Source: an uncultured Dialister sp.
Lineage (GTDB): Bacteria; Bacillota; Negativicutes; Veillonellales; Dialisteraceae
Assembly (NCBI GenBank): GCA_900545365.1
Contig: UQYL01000002.1
Coordinates: 66,482-130,481 of the forward strand
Direction of reading: 5' to 3'
Length of the DNA: 64,000 nt
The notes under the pieces are model-generated. The model searched no databases. It was not told the origin of the DNA and saw nothing but the letters and a program-made list of their open reading frames with translations. Each line of letters begins with the position of its first letter. The first letter of the stretch is position 1. This document shows positions 26,191-34,112 of the stretch, in pieces. The translations under genes were made by a program, and so were the position numbers.

Positions 26191-26406
26191 GCATCATACA
26201 GGTCTGTGGTTGCAAGTCGATGCCAGTCGCAGGCGAAACGATCCACGTAAGAAAGCTGAAACGGCTTTTGAGCACGGTGCGGTTTAGAAGTAAGTCCTGC
26301 CGGGAAAACCGAGAGGGCGAGTAGTGAGAGGAATACCACCGGGTAGCGAAAACTCCAGCAGGCGGGTGTGGGGGCGAAAACCAGGTCAGCTGTGTGGTGC
26401 ATTTTT
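26191..26406 (+). ncRNA. unassigned structured RNA, about 210 nt
   Basis: The ends pair over 11 bp with no mismatch: 26191-26201 with 26390-26400, using G-T pairs, then ATTTTT. Inside are further helices: GTGG (26205-26208) with CCAC (26232-26235), AAAGCTG/CGGCTTT around AAA near 26252-26268, CGG/CCG around GAAAA near 26301, and a long-range CCTGC (26296-26300) with GCAGG (26358-26362). There are several GAAA-rich loops. I see no match to RNase P, tmRNA, SRP, 6S or any common riboswitch. Size and architecture recall the raiA-motif RNAs of Firmicutes, but I cannot confirm that. No open frame of note. Confidence 0.65.
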
Positions 26407-26423
26407 CAATCGAACATCATGCG

Positions 26424-26655
26424 AGGAACAAAAGAAGTATTCCTGTTCTTTTTCTCAGAGAGGGCGGGCCGTCGGCTGAAAACCTGCCTGTAATTCCAGG
26501 AAGAAATGCGTTTGTGAGCAGAAAGGGCGAAAAGAGAGTAGTCCTTTCCGTCTGTTTGCGATAAAAACAGCAGGAAGCGGATTTGAGGCCGCTGACAGAG
26601 TGGAATAGCGGACCACCGTCTCTGTGAGGCGGCGGTTTTTTATTTATCAGGCAGG
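26424..26655 (+). ncRNA. T-box leader of cysS (cysteine specifier TGC)
   Basis: AGAGAG (26457-26462) precedes the distal stem I hairpin GGCGGG/CCTGCC (26463-26468 with 26483-26488), whose loop holds GGCTGAAAA. The specifier loop shows GAAATGCG with TGC at 26507-26509. The T-box segment GAGTGGAATAGCGG (26598-26611) contains TGGA for the tRNA acceptor end; CCGCT and AGCGG can form the antiterminator. A terminator follows (CCGTCTC, TGT, GAGGCGG, then T-run, ending about 26641). Uncharged tRNA-Cys should switch cysS on. Confidence 0.87.
26612..26641 (+). terminator. T-box terminator
   Basis: ACC(A)CCGTCTC, loop TGT, GAGGCGG(C)GGT, then T-run. It competes with the antiterminator. Confidence 0.75.
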
Positions 26656-26717
26656 CATGATCCCCTCCGGAAAACCAGCCGGGGCCGTCGATTTGCGAAA
26701 TGAATAAGGAGGCTATG

Positions 26718-28169
26718 ATGGAAGAAATTCGAGTGTACAACACGATGACCAGAGAGAAGTCTGTATTTAAACCGGTGACACCGGGAGAAGTGAAGATTTA
26801 TGTGTGCGGCGTCACGCCGTATAATCATCCCCACATAGGGAATGCCCGCCCCGCCGTGACATGGGACGTGATCCGGCGCTACCTGCAGTCTATCGGCTAT
26901 AAGGTAACGCTGATTCAGAATTTCACCGATGTGGACGACAAGATCATCAATAAAGCCAATGCGGAAGGCGCGACCTGGAAGGTCATCTCCGACCGCTATA
27001 TCGACGCGTATTTCAAAGTGACCGATGCGCTCCACGTGCGCCGGGCGGACAAGTATCCCCGTGTGTCGGAACACATGGACGATATCATCCGCATGGTGCA
27101 GACGCTGATCGACAAGGGCCACGCCTATGTGCTCGGCGGCGACGTTTATTATGATATTTCCACCTTCGCCGACTATGGGAAGCTGTCCGGACGCAGCGTG
27201 GACGACATGCTGGCCGGCGCGCGGGTGGAAGTCAATGAGGGCAAACGGAATCCCGGCGATTTTGCCGTATGGAAAGGCGCGAAGCCCGGCGAGCCCGCAT
27301 GGGACAGCCCATGGGGGCCCGGACGGCCGGGGTGGCACATCGAATGCTCTGCCATGTCCATCCATTATCTGGGCAATACTTTTGATTTCCACGGCGGCGG
27401 CAGCGATCTGATCTTCCCGCACCACGAGAACGAGATCGCCCAGTCGGAGGGCTGCACAGGGTGCAAGTTCGTCAATTACTGGCTGCACAACGGCTTCATT
27501 ACGATCAATCAGGAGAAGATGAGCAAATCTCTCAATAATTTCTTCCTCGTGAAAGATGTGCTGGAGAAATATTCCGGAGACGCGCTGCGGTTCTTCCTCC
27601 TTTCGACACATTACCGGAGCCCCCTCGATTTCAGCGACGACCGTCTGGAAGAGGCGGAGACCAATATGGCGCGCCTCACCGATGTGATCGGACGCATCCG
27701 GGAGCTGGCGGCCAAGGAAGGCGCGGAAAGATCGGAGGCTTCCGCAGCCCTCACCGCCGCTGCGGAAAAGGCAGTGAAAGATTTCCACGAAGCCATGGAC
27801 GATGATTTTAATACGGGCCTCGCGTCGAGCACCGTATTTGATCTGGCGAAAGCCATCAATATCTATTACACCGCTGTCCAGAGCGGCGAGGCCGGTATCG
27901 ACGGAGAAGCGGTGGCGCTGGCCATGAAAAACCTCAAAGAGATCATGGACGTGCTGGGGATCCTGGAAAATGTATGGAATCGCCGCGGCGATGAAGCGAG
28001 CGGGGAAGATTTCCGGAAACTCATGCAGATCATCCTCGATATCCGGCAGGAAGCGAGAGCGGCAAAGCGGTACGATGTGGCGGATCAGATCCGGGATAAG
28101 CTGGCGGAAATGGATATCGTCATCGAAGATTCTCCGGCGGGAGCAAGGTGGAAGAAACGTGGAATTTAA
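26718..28169 (+). CDS. cysS: cysteinyl-tRNA synthetase
   Basis: Charges tRNA-Cys. The 483-residue class I synthetase has HIGN (about 39-42), the zinc-binding Cys30 of YVCGVTPYN, GWHIECSAM and KMSKS (EKMSKSLNN). ATG 26718 lies 5 bp after AAGGAGG (26706-26712); the ATG at 26715 is too close and that at 26700 is upstream of the site. It is the first gene after the T-box and is followed by mrnC, as in Bacillus. Confidence 0.97.
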   Translation: MEEIRVYNTMTREKSVFKPVTPGEVKIYVCGVTPYNHPHIGNARPAVTWDVIRRYLQSIGYKVTLIQNFTDVDDKIINKANAEGATWKVISDRYIDAYFKVTDALHVRRADKYPRVSEHMDDIIRMVQTLIDKGHAYVLGGDVYYDISTFADYGKLSGRSVDDMLAGARVEVNEGKRNPGDFAVWKGAKPGEPAWDSPWGPGRPGWHIECSAMSIHYLGNTFDFHGGGSDLIFPHHENEIAQSEGCTGCKFVNYWLHNGFITINQEKMSKSLNNFFLVKDVLEKYSGDALRFFLLSTHYRSPLDFSDDRLEEAETNMARLTDVIGRIRELAAKEGAERSEASAALTAAAEKAVKDFHEAMDDDFNTGLASSTVFDLAKAINIYYTAVQSGEAGIDGEAVALAMKNLKEIMDVLGILENVWNRRGDEASGEDFRKLMQIILDIRQEARAAKRYDVADQIRDKLAEMDIVIEDSPAGARWKKRGI

Positions 28170-28623
28170 GCGGGTTCAGTTTCTGAAAAAGCAGATGGCG
28201 CAGAAAATGGGAAAAACTGCGGCGTCAGTTTCCGAGCAGGATGTGTTCTCCATGGACGCGCTGACGCTGGCGTACATGGGCGATGTGTGCTGGTCTTTCT
28301 TCATCCGGGAAAAGCTGATCCAGACAGGTATCTACAACGTGCAGATTCTGAACGCCCTGGCGTCGGAAATGGTCTCGGCCCGGTGGCAGAGCCGGATCCT
28401 TTTCGAGCTGCAGGAGCTCCTGGATGAGAGGGAATTGAAAGTCTGCCGCCGCGGGAGAAATACCAATTCATCTGTGCCGAAGAGCGCGACCGTGGAGGAA
28501 TACCGGGAATCGACGGCTTTCGAGAGCCTGCTTGGCTATCTGTACCTGTCGGGAAAAGAAGAACGGCTCCATTTTCTCATGGAGAGAGCGCTGAAATATC
28601 TGGCGTCAGAGTTTCAGGCGTAA
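28159..28623 (+). CDS. mrnC: Mini-ribonuclease III
   Basis: Dimeric RNase III-like enzyme that matures 23S rRNA in Firmicutes. The 154-residue product has only the RNase III catalytic domain, with no dsRNA-binding domain. LAYMGDVCWSFFIRE and the ESTAFESLLGYLYLSG region carry the acidic metal ligands. It starts at GTG 28159, with AAGGTGG 8 bp upstream, and overlaps cysS by 11 bases. Confidence 0.92.
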   Translation: MEFKRVQFLKKQMAQKMGKTAASVSEQDVFSMDALTLAYMGDVCWSFFIREKLIQTGIYNVQILNALASEMVSARWQSRILFELQELLDERELKVCRRGRNTNSSVPKSATVEEYRESTAFESLLGYLYLSGKEERLHFLMERALKYLASEFQA

Positions 28624-28633
28624 AAGAAATATA

Positions 28634-28672
28634 AAAAGCCCCGCCGCGGAATCGACTGCGGACGGGGCTTTT
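28634..28672. terminator. bidirectional terminator between mrnC and DUF1624 gene
   Basis: AAAAGCCCCG and CGGGGCTTTT arms with an inner CCGC/GCGG stem. Confidence 0.88.
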
Positions 28673-28714
28673 CTGCGTTTGAGGGATAGGAACTTTGCGG
28701 ACAGCGGTTTTTAT

Positions 28715-29473
28715 TTACTGGCGGGAAATGGAAAAATACAGGAAAAGTATGCCGAAAATGACGGGCTGATGGAGCAGGTAGAAAGAGAGGGAGCGCCGTC
28801 CGAGAAAGGTGAGAAGGCGCGGCGCCGGCCGGGCAAGGATAGGCATCCGGCCTTGTTCTTTAAGCAGCCGGTGGAAGAAAAGTCCTGATGCGTAGAGAAA
28901 TATCCATGGGAACAAAGAGAAATAATCGAGGGAATAAAAATTTTCCGGCGGGAATCCGAGGAAAGCGGTGAAAAGGTTTCGATACCAGTTTTCAGGGACG
29001 GGAGCTGCCGGGAAGAAGGGCGGGAATCCGAACACGCCCTGATTGACGCCGCGGAAGACGGCGAAAAGGAGCAGGCTCGCCCAAAAGCCGGCCGCGGGGG
29101 AAATGCGGCGGAGCAGCGGACGCAGACCGGCGCAGAGAATGGCGGCGGAACCGAGAAAAGTGAGAATGCCGAAAAGAAGGGGGCCGTCGGTCAGACCGAG
29201 GGAAGACAAAAGAAAGGAGACGGCGGCAACGGCCGCGCCGCAGCAGAAAAGCTCTCCGCCCCGCCGAAACGGACGGCGTCCGAAAGGAAGCGAAAAGCCG
29301 GAGAGGGAAATAAACGACCAGCAGATGCTTTGCTGCCACAGATAAAGGAGGGTATCGCTTCCGTCGGGGAAACGGACGCCGAAGAGCCAGATCAGATCCC
29401 ATGTGAGATGGAATCCGGCCATGCTGAGAAGTGAAAAGCCCCGGAGCGCGTCGGGGATCGGGTAACGCGGCAT
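28715..29473 (-). CDS. DUF1624 / HGSNAT-type acyltransferase-like membrane protein
   Basis: A 252-residue membrane protein with about seven hydrophobic segments. The N-terminal PDALRGFSLLSMAGFHLTWD carries the RG..H.WD pattern of the DUF1624/heparan-alpha-glucosaminide N-acetyltransferase-like family. SLSFYLLHQPVIFG at the C-terminus is also typical. Relatives are thought to acetylate envelope glycans, but substrate and activity are unknown here. It is a single gene on the - strand. Confidence 0.8.
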   Translation of the reverse strand: MPRYPIPDALRGFSLLSMAGFHLTWDLIWLFGVRFPDGSDTLLYLWQQSICWSFISLSGFSLPFGRRPFRRGGELFCCGAAVAAVSFLLSSLGLTDGPLLFGILTFLGSAAILCAGLRPLLRRISPAAGFWASLLLFAVFRGVNQGVFGFPPFFPAAPVPENWYRNLFTAFLGFPPENFYSLDYFSLFPWIFLYASGLFFHRLLKEQGRMPILARPAPRLLTFLGRRSLSFYLLHQPVIFGILFLYFSISRQ

Positions 29474-29508
29474 GTCGGTCCGCCTCCTTTCCTGTCATGG
29501 TATGATGT

Positions 29509-29539
29509 ATTGTAACGGATGAAAGTCTGCTTCTGTCAA
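29509..29539 (-). promoter_or_regulatory. DUF1624 gene promoter
   Basis: On the - strand TTGACA (29539-29534), 19-bp spacer, TACAAT (29514-29509). Confidence 0.5.
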
Positions 29540-29557
29540 GAAAAATGAACGGACCGC

Positions 29558-29585
29558 TTGCAAAAAACGGGGAATGTGATATAAT
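29558..29585 (+). promoter_or_regulatory. upstream promoter P1 of tRNA-Lys
   Basis: TTGCAA (29558-29563), 16-bp spacer, TATAAT (29580-29585). Confidence 0.5.
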
Positions 29586-29633
29586 TACTTCCGTCGTCAG
29601 ATGTGAGCGCTTTCCGAAAAGAAAGAAAAGCAT

Positions 29634-29662
29634 TTGACAAGACAGAAAACGGATGATATAAT
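29634..29662 (+). promoter_or_regulatory. promoter P2 of tRNA-Lys, exact consensus
   Basis: TTGACA (29634-29639), 17-bp spacer, TATAAT (29657-29662), 15 bp before the tRNA. Confidence 0.88.
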
Positions 29663-29677
29663 TACATTCGTTGATAC

Positions 29678-29753
29678 GGATCATTAGCTCAGTTGGTAGA
29701 GCACCTGACTCTTAATCAGGGTGTCCGGGGTTCGAGACCCTGATGATCCACCA
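29678..29753 (+). tRNA. tRNA-Lys (anticodon CTT)
   Basis: 76 nt with encoded CCA. Acceptor GGATCAT pairs with ATGATCC. Anticodon stem CCTGA/TCAGG, loop CTCTTAA, anticodon CTT. Confidence 0.96.
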
Positions 29754-29760
29754 AAAAGTC

Positions 29761-29785
29761 CCCGCCACATAAGTGGCGGGTTTTT
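29761..29785 (+). terminator. tRNA-Lys terminator
   Basis: CCCGCCAC, loop ATAA, GTGGCGGG, TTTTT: eight perfect pairs. Confidence 0.92.
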
Positions 29786-29795
29786 ATTGCGCAGA

Positions 29796-29845
29796 AAAAA
29801 CCTCTTCTGTTTCCGGATACGAGGCCGGGAGCGGGAGAGGTTTTT
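29796..29845 (+). terminator. second terminator-like hairpin before thrC
   Basis: AAAAACCTCT and AGAGGTTTTT pair over ten bases around a 30-base loop with an inner CCGG/CCGG. It could be a backup terminator. The likely thrC -10 (TGCTAAAAT, 29917-29925) lies downstream of it, so it is probably not an attenuator. Confidence 0.5.
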
Positions 29846-29971
29846 GAAAATGCGGACAAATTTTCAGAGGAACAGACAGGCAGCGCGGGAAAAGAATTTT
29901 TCTTTTGGGAGCCATGTGCTAAAATACGTAAAAAGAAAAGTTTTCTGATGAAAAAGATCCGGAGGGAAATC

Positions 29972-31462
29972 ATGAGATACAGAAGCACGCGCGGCGGAGA
30001 CGCAGTGGGCGCCGCGGAAGCACTGCTGAAGGGGCTTGCGGAAGACGGCGGATTGTACGTGCCGGAAAAATTGCCGGAACCGTTCCTTTCTTATGAGGAG
30101 ATCAAAAACTGCTCTTATCAGGAAACGGCGGTGCATGTACTACGCCGTTTCTTTGAAGAGATTCCGGAAGCGGAGCTGGCGGAATTTGTCAGAAAAGCCT
30201 ACGGCCCGTCCTTCGCGGCGCGGGAGATCGTTCCGCTGCATACGGTGAACGAATCGTTTTCCGTGGCGGAAATGTTTCACGGCAGGACCTGCGCTTTCAA
30301 AGATCTGGCGCTGTCCCTCTTTCCTTATCTGCTGACATGGGCGAAAAAGGAATGCGGAGAAAAGCGGCCTGTTCTCATCCTGACGGCGACGTCCGGCGAT
30401 ACGGGGAAAGCGGCGCTGGAAGGATTCCGTGATGTGAAGGGCACGAATATCTGCGTATTCTATCCGTCACATGGCGTCAGCCCGCTCCAGAAAGATCAGA
30501 TGCGGAAGCAGCCCGGCGGCAACGTGCGGGTCTGCGGGATCGAAGGAAATTTCGATGATGCCCAGAGCGCGGTGAAGGAGATCTTTGCGGCGGAGGAAAA
30601 AGATGGGCCGGTCGTTTATTCCAGCGCCAATTCCATCAATATCGGCCGTCTCTTCCCGCAGGTGGTTTACTACGTGTGGATCTGGCTGCAGCTTGTGCGG
30701 AGCGGCTCCATCGGCCAGAAAGAAACGTTCAATGTGGCGGTGCCGACGGGGAATTTCGGAAATATCCTCGCTGCGTGGCTGGCAAAGCAGATCGGCGCGC
30801 CCATTGGGCGCCTCATCTGCGCTTCCAATGAAAACCATGTACTCAGCGATTTCTTTGCGACCGGGGTCTATGACAAGAACCGGGAATTTCATCTGACCAC
30901 GTCGCCCTCCATGGATATCCTGATCTCTTCCAATTTTGAGCGGTTCCTTTTCTATATGACCGGATCGGAAGCGTCTGTGGCGGAAGCGATGAACGCGCTG
31001 AAAACCGGCGGCGTCTATACGGTCGGCACGGAGACGATGGCCCGGATCCGCGAAGAGATGCTCGGAGGATGGGCAGATCAGGAGGCGGGGAAAGCGGCGG
31101 TCTCCGAAGTGTATGAGAAGTACGACTATCTCATGGATCCGCATACCGCCGTGGCCTATGCGGTCTACCATGACCTGCGGCGGAAAGGAAAGGTCCCCCG
31201 CGGGACGCACACCGTCATTGCCGGGACGGCGCATCCCTATAAATTCCCCGACGCGGCGGCGGATGCGCTGGGCATCCCCGTTTCCGGAAGCGCTTATGAC
31301 AGGCTGCGCATCATTTCCGGCGCGACCGGGATCCCCGTGCCGCCGCAGCTGGCGGGACTGGAAGATGCGCCGGTCCGTTTCGATGAAGTGATCGGGAAGA
31401 CGGAAATCGCCCGTTTCGTCAGCGCATATGCGGCGGAAATCGCAGAGGAACATGCGAAATGA
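29972..31462 (+). CDS. thrC: threonine synthase
   Basis: PLP enzyme that converts O-phosphohomoserine to threonine. It has 496 residues, the length of the long (yeast/E. coli-like) class. MRYRSTRG at the N-terminus, the PLP lysine in CAFKDLAL (Lys110), ATSGDTGKAALEGF and VPTGNFGNILA are seen. ATG 29972 follows GGAGGG; ATG 29948 does not. No hom or thrB lies nearby. The stop overlaps the next frame. Confidence 0.95.
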   Translation: MRYRSTRGGDAVGAAEALLKGLAEDGGLYVPEKLPEPFLSYEEIKNCSYQETAVHVLRRFFEEIPEAELAEFVRKAYGPSFAAREIVPLHTVNESFSVAEMFHGRTCAFKDLALSLFPYLLTWAKKECGEKRPVLILTATSGDTGKAALEGFRDVKGTNICVFYPSHGVSPLQKDQMRKQPGGNVRVCGIEGNFDDAQSAVKEIFAAEEKDGPVVYSSANSINIGRLFPQVVYYVWIWLQLVRSGSIGQKETFNVAVPTGNFGNILAAWLAKQIGAPIGRLICASNENHVLSDFFATGVYDKNREFHLTTSPSMDILISSNFERFLFYMTGSEASVAEAMNALKTGGVYTVGTETMARIREEMLGGWADQEAGKAAVSEVYEKYDYLMDPHTAVAYAVYHDLRRKGKVPRGTHTVIAGTAHPYKFPDAAADALGIPVSGSAYDRLRIISGATGIPVPPQLAGLEDAPVRFDEVIGKTEIARFVSAYAAEIAEEHAK

Positions 31463-31491
31463 GACGGAGGAACTGGGATGAGAAGGGGGAA

Positions 31492-32157
31492 ATGCGGTTC
31501 CGCCTCATCCTTCTGGCGGTGATGCTCCTCCTCCTCGCTTCGATCCACCTGATCGCGCCGGACTTTTATCCCACCATTCTCAGGCTGACGCGGGACAGGG
31601 ATCTGGACGGTCTGATCATTTACTTGCAGGGATTCGGTATCTGGGCCGTTTTCGTGAGTTTTTTCATCGATGTGGTCATCAATATCGTGGGATTCCTGCC
31701 GTCCATTTTCATTTCTACCGCAAACGGACTCATCTTCGGACTCTTCTGGGGGACGGTCATTTCATGGCTCGCGGAAACGACGGGTGTGGTGATCTCTTTC
31801 TGGGTAATGCGCGTCCTTTTCCGGACGATGGCCATGCATGTGATCGAGAAAAGCAAGATGCTCTCAAAGCTCGACCAGTATGAGACATGGCAGGCCGTGG
31901 CTTTTGCCCGGGCGATTCCCTACATGCCGAACGGCCTGGTGACGGCCATAGCGGCGCTTTCCAGCATGCCTTTTGAGAGACATCTCTGGGGCAGTCTTCT
32001 CGGAAAGCTGCCGTCTGTCGCGCTGGAAGTCTGCGTCGGGCACGATCTGGTTAATCTCGGCGAGCATTCATTCCGGCTCACGGTGGTCCTTGTCATCATG
32101 GGACTGATCTATGCCGGCATATGGTGGCACAATAAAAAGAAAAAGCAGCAAAAATAA
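31492..32157 (+). CDS. TVP38/TMEM64 (VTT domain) membrane protein
   Basis: A 221-residue membrane protein with about five hydrophobic segments. FLPSIFISTANGLIFGLFWG and the later ARAIPYMPNGLVTAIAALS match the VTT/TVP38 (DedA superfamily) core, including the conserved RAIPYMPN-type loop. Relatives act as lipid scramblases or flippases, but the role here is unknown. ATG 31492 follows AAGGGGGA. It lies 29 bp after thrC and is probably co-transcribed. Confidence 0.82.
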   Translation: MRFRLILLAVMLLLLASIHLIAPDFYPTILRLTRDRDLDGLIIYLQGFGIWAVFVSFFIDVVINIVGFLPSIFISTANGLIFGLFWGTVISWLAETTGVVISFWVMRVLFRTMAMHVIEKSKMLSKLDQYETWQAVAFARAIPYMPNGLVTAIAALSSMPFERHLWGSLLGKLPSVALEVCVGHDLVNLGEHSFRLTVVLVIMGLIYAGIWWHNKKKKQQK

Positions 32158-32189
32158 TAAAGGCTCAGCGGAAACGCGGGCCTTTTTTT
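32158..32189 (+). terminator. terminator after TVP38 gene
   Basis: AAAGGC...GCCTTTTTT with inner GCG/CGC around GAAA. Confidence 0.75.
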
Positions 32190-32222
32190 ATGCGCTGTTA
32201 TAGATTCTGCGCATATCTCAGA

Positions 32223-32397
32223 TATAATTTGCGTATGTTGCTATAACCAAAATGGAAGGATAAAATAACGATATGTGTTTTTACGGGATCAAAAAGCCAT
32301 TGGCCGCAGGGCGAAGCAAAGTGCGGGCCCGCACGGGGTAGGCGGCGCGGTCGGCCGGTCAGGAAAGGGCTTTTTATCCGGATATGGGGGGATTTCT
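32223..32397 (+). promoter_or_regulatory. structured leader of the amino-acid permease
   Basis: A TATAAT at 32223-32228 starts a leader of about 165 nt. AAAAAGCC (32291-32298) pairs with GGCTTTTT (32368-32375), GGCCG (32302-32306) with CGGCC (32352-32356), and GTGCGGGCCCGCAC (32321-32334) is a perfect palindrome. The outer arm ends in a T-run, so the whole resembles a large terminator or attenuator. I recognise no known riboswitch. Confidence 0.45.
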
Positions 32398-33822
32398 ATG
32401 AATGAACAACAGCAGGGAATGAATGAAAACCTGGAACGGGGCCTGAAGGCCCGGCACATCCAGCTCATCGGGCTGGGCGGCGCGATCGGCGTCGGATTAT
32501 TTCTCGGATCGGCGACGGCGATCGAACTGGCAGGGCCGTCTGTGCTTTTGACCTACATCATCGGAGGCATTGCCATTTACTTCATGATGCGGGCGCTGGG
32601 AGAGCTGTCCATCGCGTTTCCCGTATCCGGCGCGTTCAGCGCGCATGCCGCTCGGTTTCTCGGACCGAAGTGGGGGTATCTGACGGGCTGGACGTACTGG
32701 TACATGTGGATGGTCACCTGTATGGCGGAACTGACGGCGGTCGGCATCTACATGAATTTCTGGTTTCCCGATCTGCCGCAGTGGGTCTCGGCGCTGACGG
32801 CGCTGGTCATCATGACGGCGATCAATTTTATTGCCGTTTCCGCTTACGGCGAATGTGAATTCTGGTTTGCCCTGATCAAGATCGTCACGATCGTATTCAT
32901 GATCATTGCCGGCGCAGGGATGGTATTCTTCGGCATCGGCAACGACGGTGTCGCCACCGGCGTCAGCAATCTCTGGGCGAATGGGGGATTTTTCCCCAAC
33001 GGGTTTGAAGGGACGCTCATGGCGCTCGTCATGGTCATGTATTCCTACCTCGGTATCGAGATCATCGGCGTGACGGCGGGCGAAGCGAAAGATCCTCAGG
33101 TGACGATCAAAAAATCCATCAATGAGGTATTCTGGCGTATCCTGATCTTCTATGTGCTCTCCCTGGCAGTCATCATGTCCATCTATCCGTGGAATGAAAT
33201 CGGCCACATGGGAAGCCCCTTCGTCATTACGTTTGAAAAGCTCGGCATCAGCGGCGCGGCGGATATCATCAATCTGGTCGTCATCACGGCGGTGCTCTCT
33301 TCCTGCAACAGCGGCATTTTCAGCTCCGGCCGCATGCTGTACAATCTGTCCCTGCAGGGCAATGCGCCGCAGTGCTTCCAGACGCTGAACCGGCATCGTC
33401 TGCCTTGGGTGGGCATCGTGTTTTCCGCTTTCATTCTGCTCATCGCGGTCCTGCTGAATTACATCATGCCGTCGGAAGTCTTCGTGTACATTACGAGTGT
33501 CGGATCTTTCGGGGCGATGTGGACGTGGTTCGTGATCCTGCGGACGCAGCAGAAATTCCGCGCTTCTCTGTCAGAAGAAGAAAAAGCGAAACTGGCGTAC
33601 AAAATGCCGGGGGCTCCGTATACGGGCTGGCTGACGATCGCGTTCCTTCTGTGCGTCGTTGTGGCCTCTGCCTTCCGGGAAGATACGAGAGTGGCGCTTT
33701 TCGTTACGCCCGTATGGTTCCTCATCCTGTTTATCGGCTACCGCTTCGTGGAACGGAGAAAGAAGAGAGAAGGAACAAAGTTCGTGGATATCGTTTCAGC
33801 GACGGACGGCAGCAAAATGTAA
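32398..33822 (+). CDS. amino acid permease (APC superfamily, AAT family)
   Basis: A 474-residue permease with 12 predicted membrane segments. The N-terminal RGLKARHIQLIGLGGAIGVG is the AAT-family start (as in GabP, ProY, AroP), with GGxIGxG binding the substrate backbone. YSYLGIEIIGVTAGEAKDP in segment 6 also fits. The substrate is not predictable. ATG 32398 has a G-run ribosome site; the frame upstream to 32275 lies inside the structured leader. A terminator follows. Confidence 0.9.
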   Translation: MNEQQQGMNENLERGLKARHIQLIGLGGAIGVGLFLGSATAIELAGPSVLLTYIIGGIAIYFMMRALGELSIAFPVSGAFSAHAARFLGPKWGYLTGWTYWYMWMVTCMAELTAVGIYMNFWFPDLPQWVSALTALVIMTAINFIAVSAYGECEFWFALIKIVTIVFMIIAGAGMVFFGIGNDGVATGVSNLWANGGFFPNGFEGTLMALVMVMYSYLGIEIIGVTAGEAKDPQVTIKKSINEVFWRILIFYVLSLAVIMSIYPWNEIGHMGSPFVITFEKLGISGAADIINLVVITAVLSSCNSGIFSSGRMLYNLSLQGNAPQCFQTLNRHRLPWVGIVFSAFILLIAVLLNYIMPSEVFVYITSVGSFGAMWTWFVILRTQQKFRASLSEEEKAKLAYKMPGAPYTGWLTIAFLLCVVVASAFREDTRVALFVTPVWFLILFIGYRFVERRKKREGTKFVDIVSATDGSKM

Positions 33823-33830
33823 ATGCGGTA

Positions 33831-33864
33831 AAACAGCGCGGCTTCGGCCCAGCGCTGTTTTTTT
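33831..33864 (+). terminator. permease terminator
   Basis: AAACAGCGC, inner GGC/GCC around TTCG, GCGCTGTTTTTTT. Confidence 0.85.
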
Positions 33865-34112
33865 ATTGGTCTCTTCCGCTGCGCGGCTGCAAAATGAGCG
33901 ACGCTTTTAAAAAAGACAGCGGGGAATGAAAAGCGCCGGGGCTGCGGACGGTTTTAAAAGAGAACTGCGATTTTTAAATAGACCCACTGGAAAAAGGAGC
34001 GCTCGTGCAGTATACTTAACTTATTATAAGCTGCATAAGCAGAGGTGTTTCAGGGAGAAAAAGAAACACCGGCGATGTTTTTGCAGAGAAGTAGTGCAGG
34101 AGGCAGAGAAGT
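33865..34112 (+). promoter_or_regulatory. leader region of the TrpXYZ-type operon
   Basis: It holds a possible -10 (TATTAT, 34022-34027) without a good -35, and a perfect 8-bp hairpin GGTGTTTC/GAAACACC at 34044-34070 with an 11-base loop. No T-box motif and no leader peptide rich in Trp or Tyr is visible. GGAGG lies about 9 bp before the first gene. Confidence 0.35.

Noticed and set aside
26191..26406. RNase P, tmRNA, SRP or 6S RNA identity for the structured RNA
   Set aside because: None of the invariant segments of those RNAs is present, and the fold is multi-helix rather than the single long hairpin of 6S.
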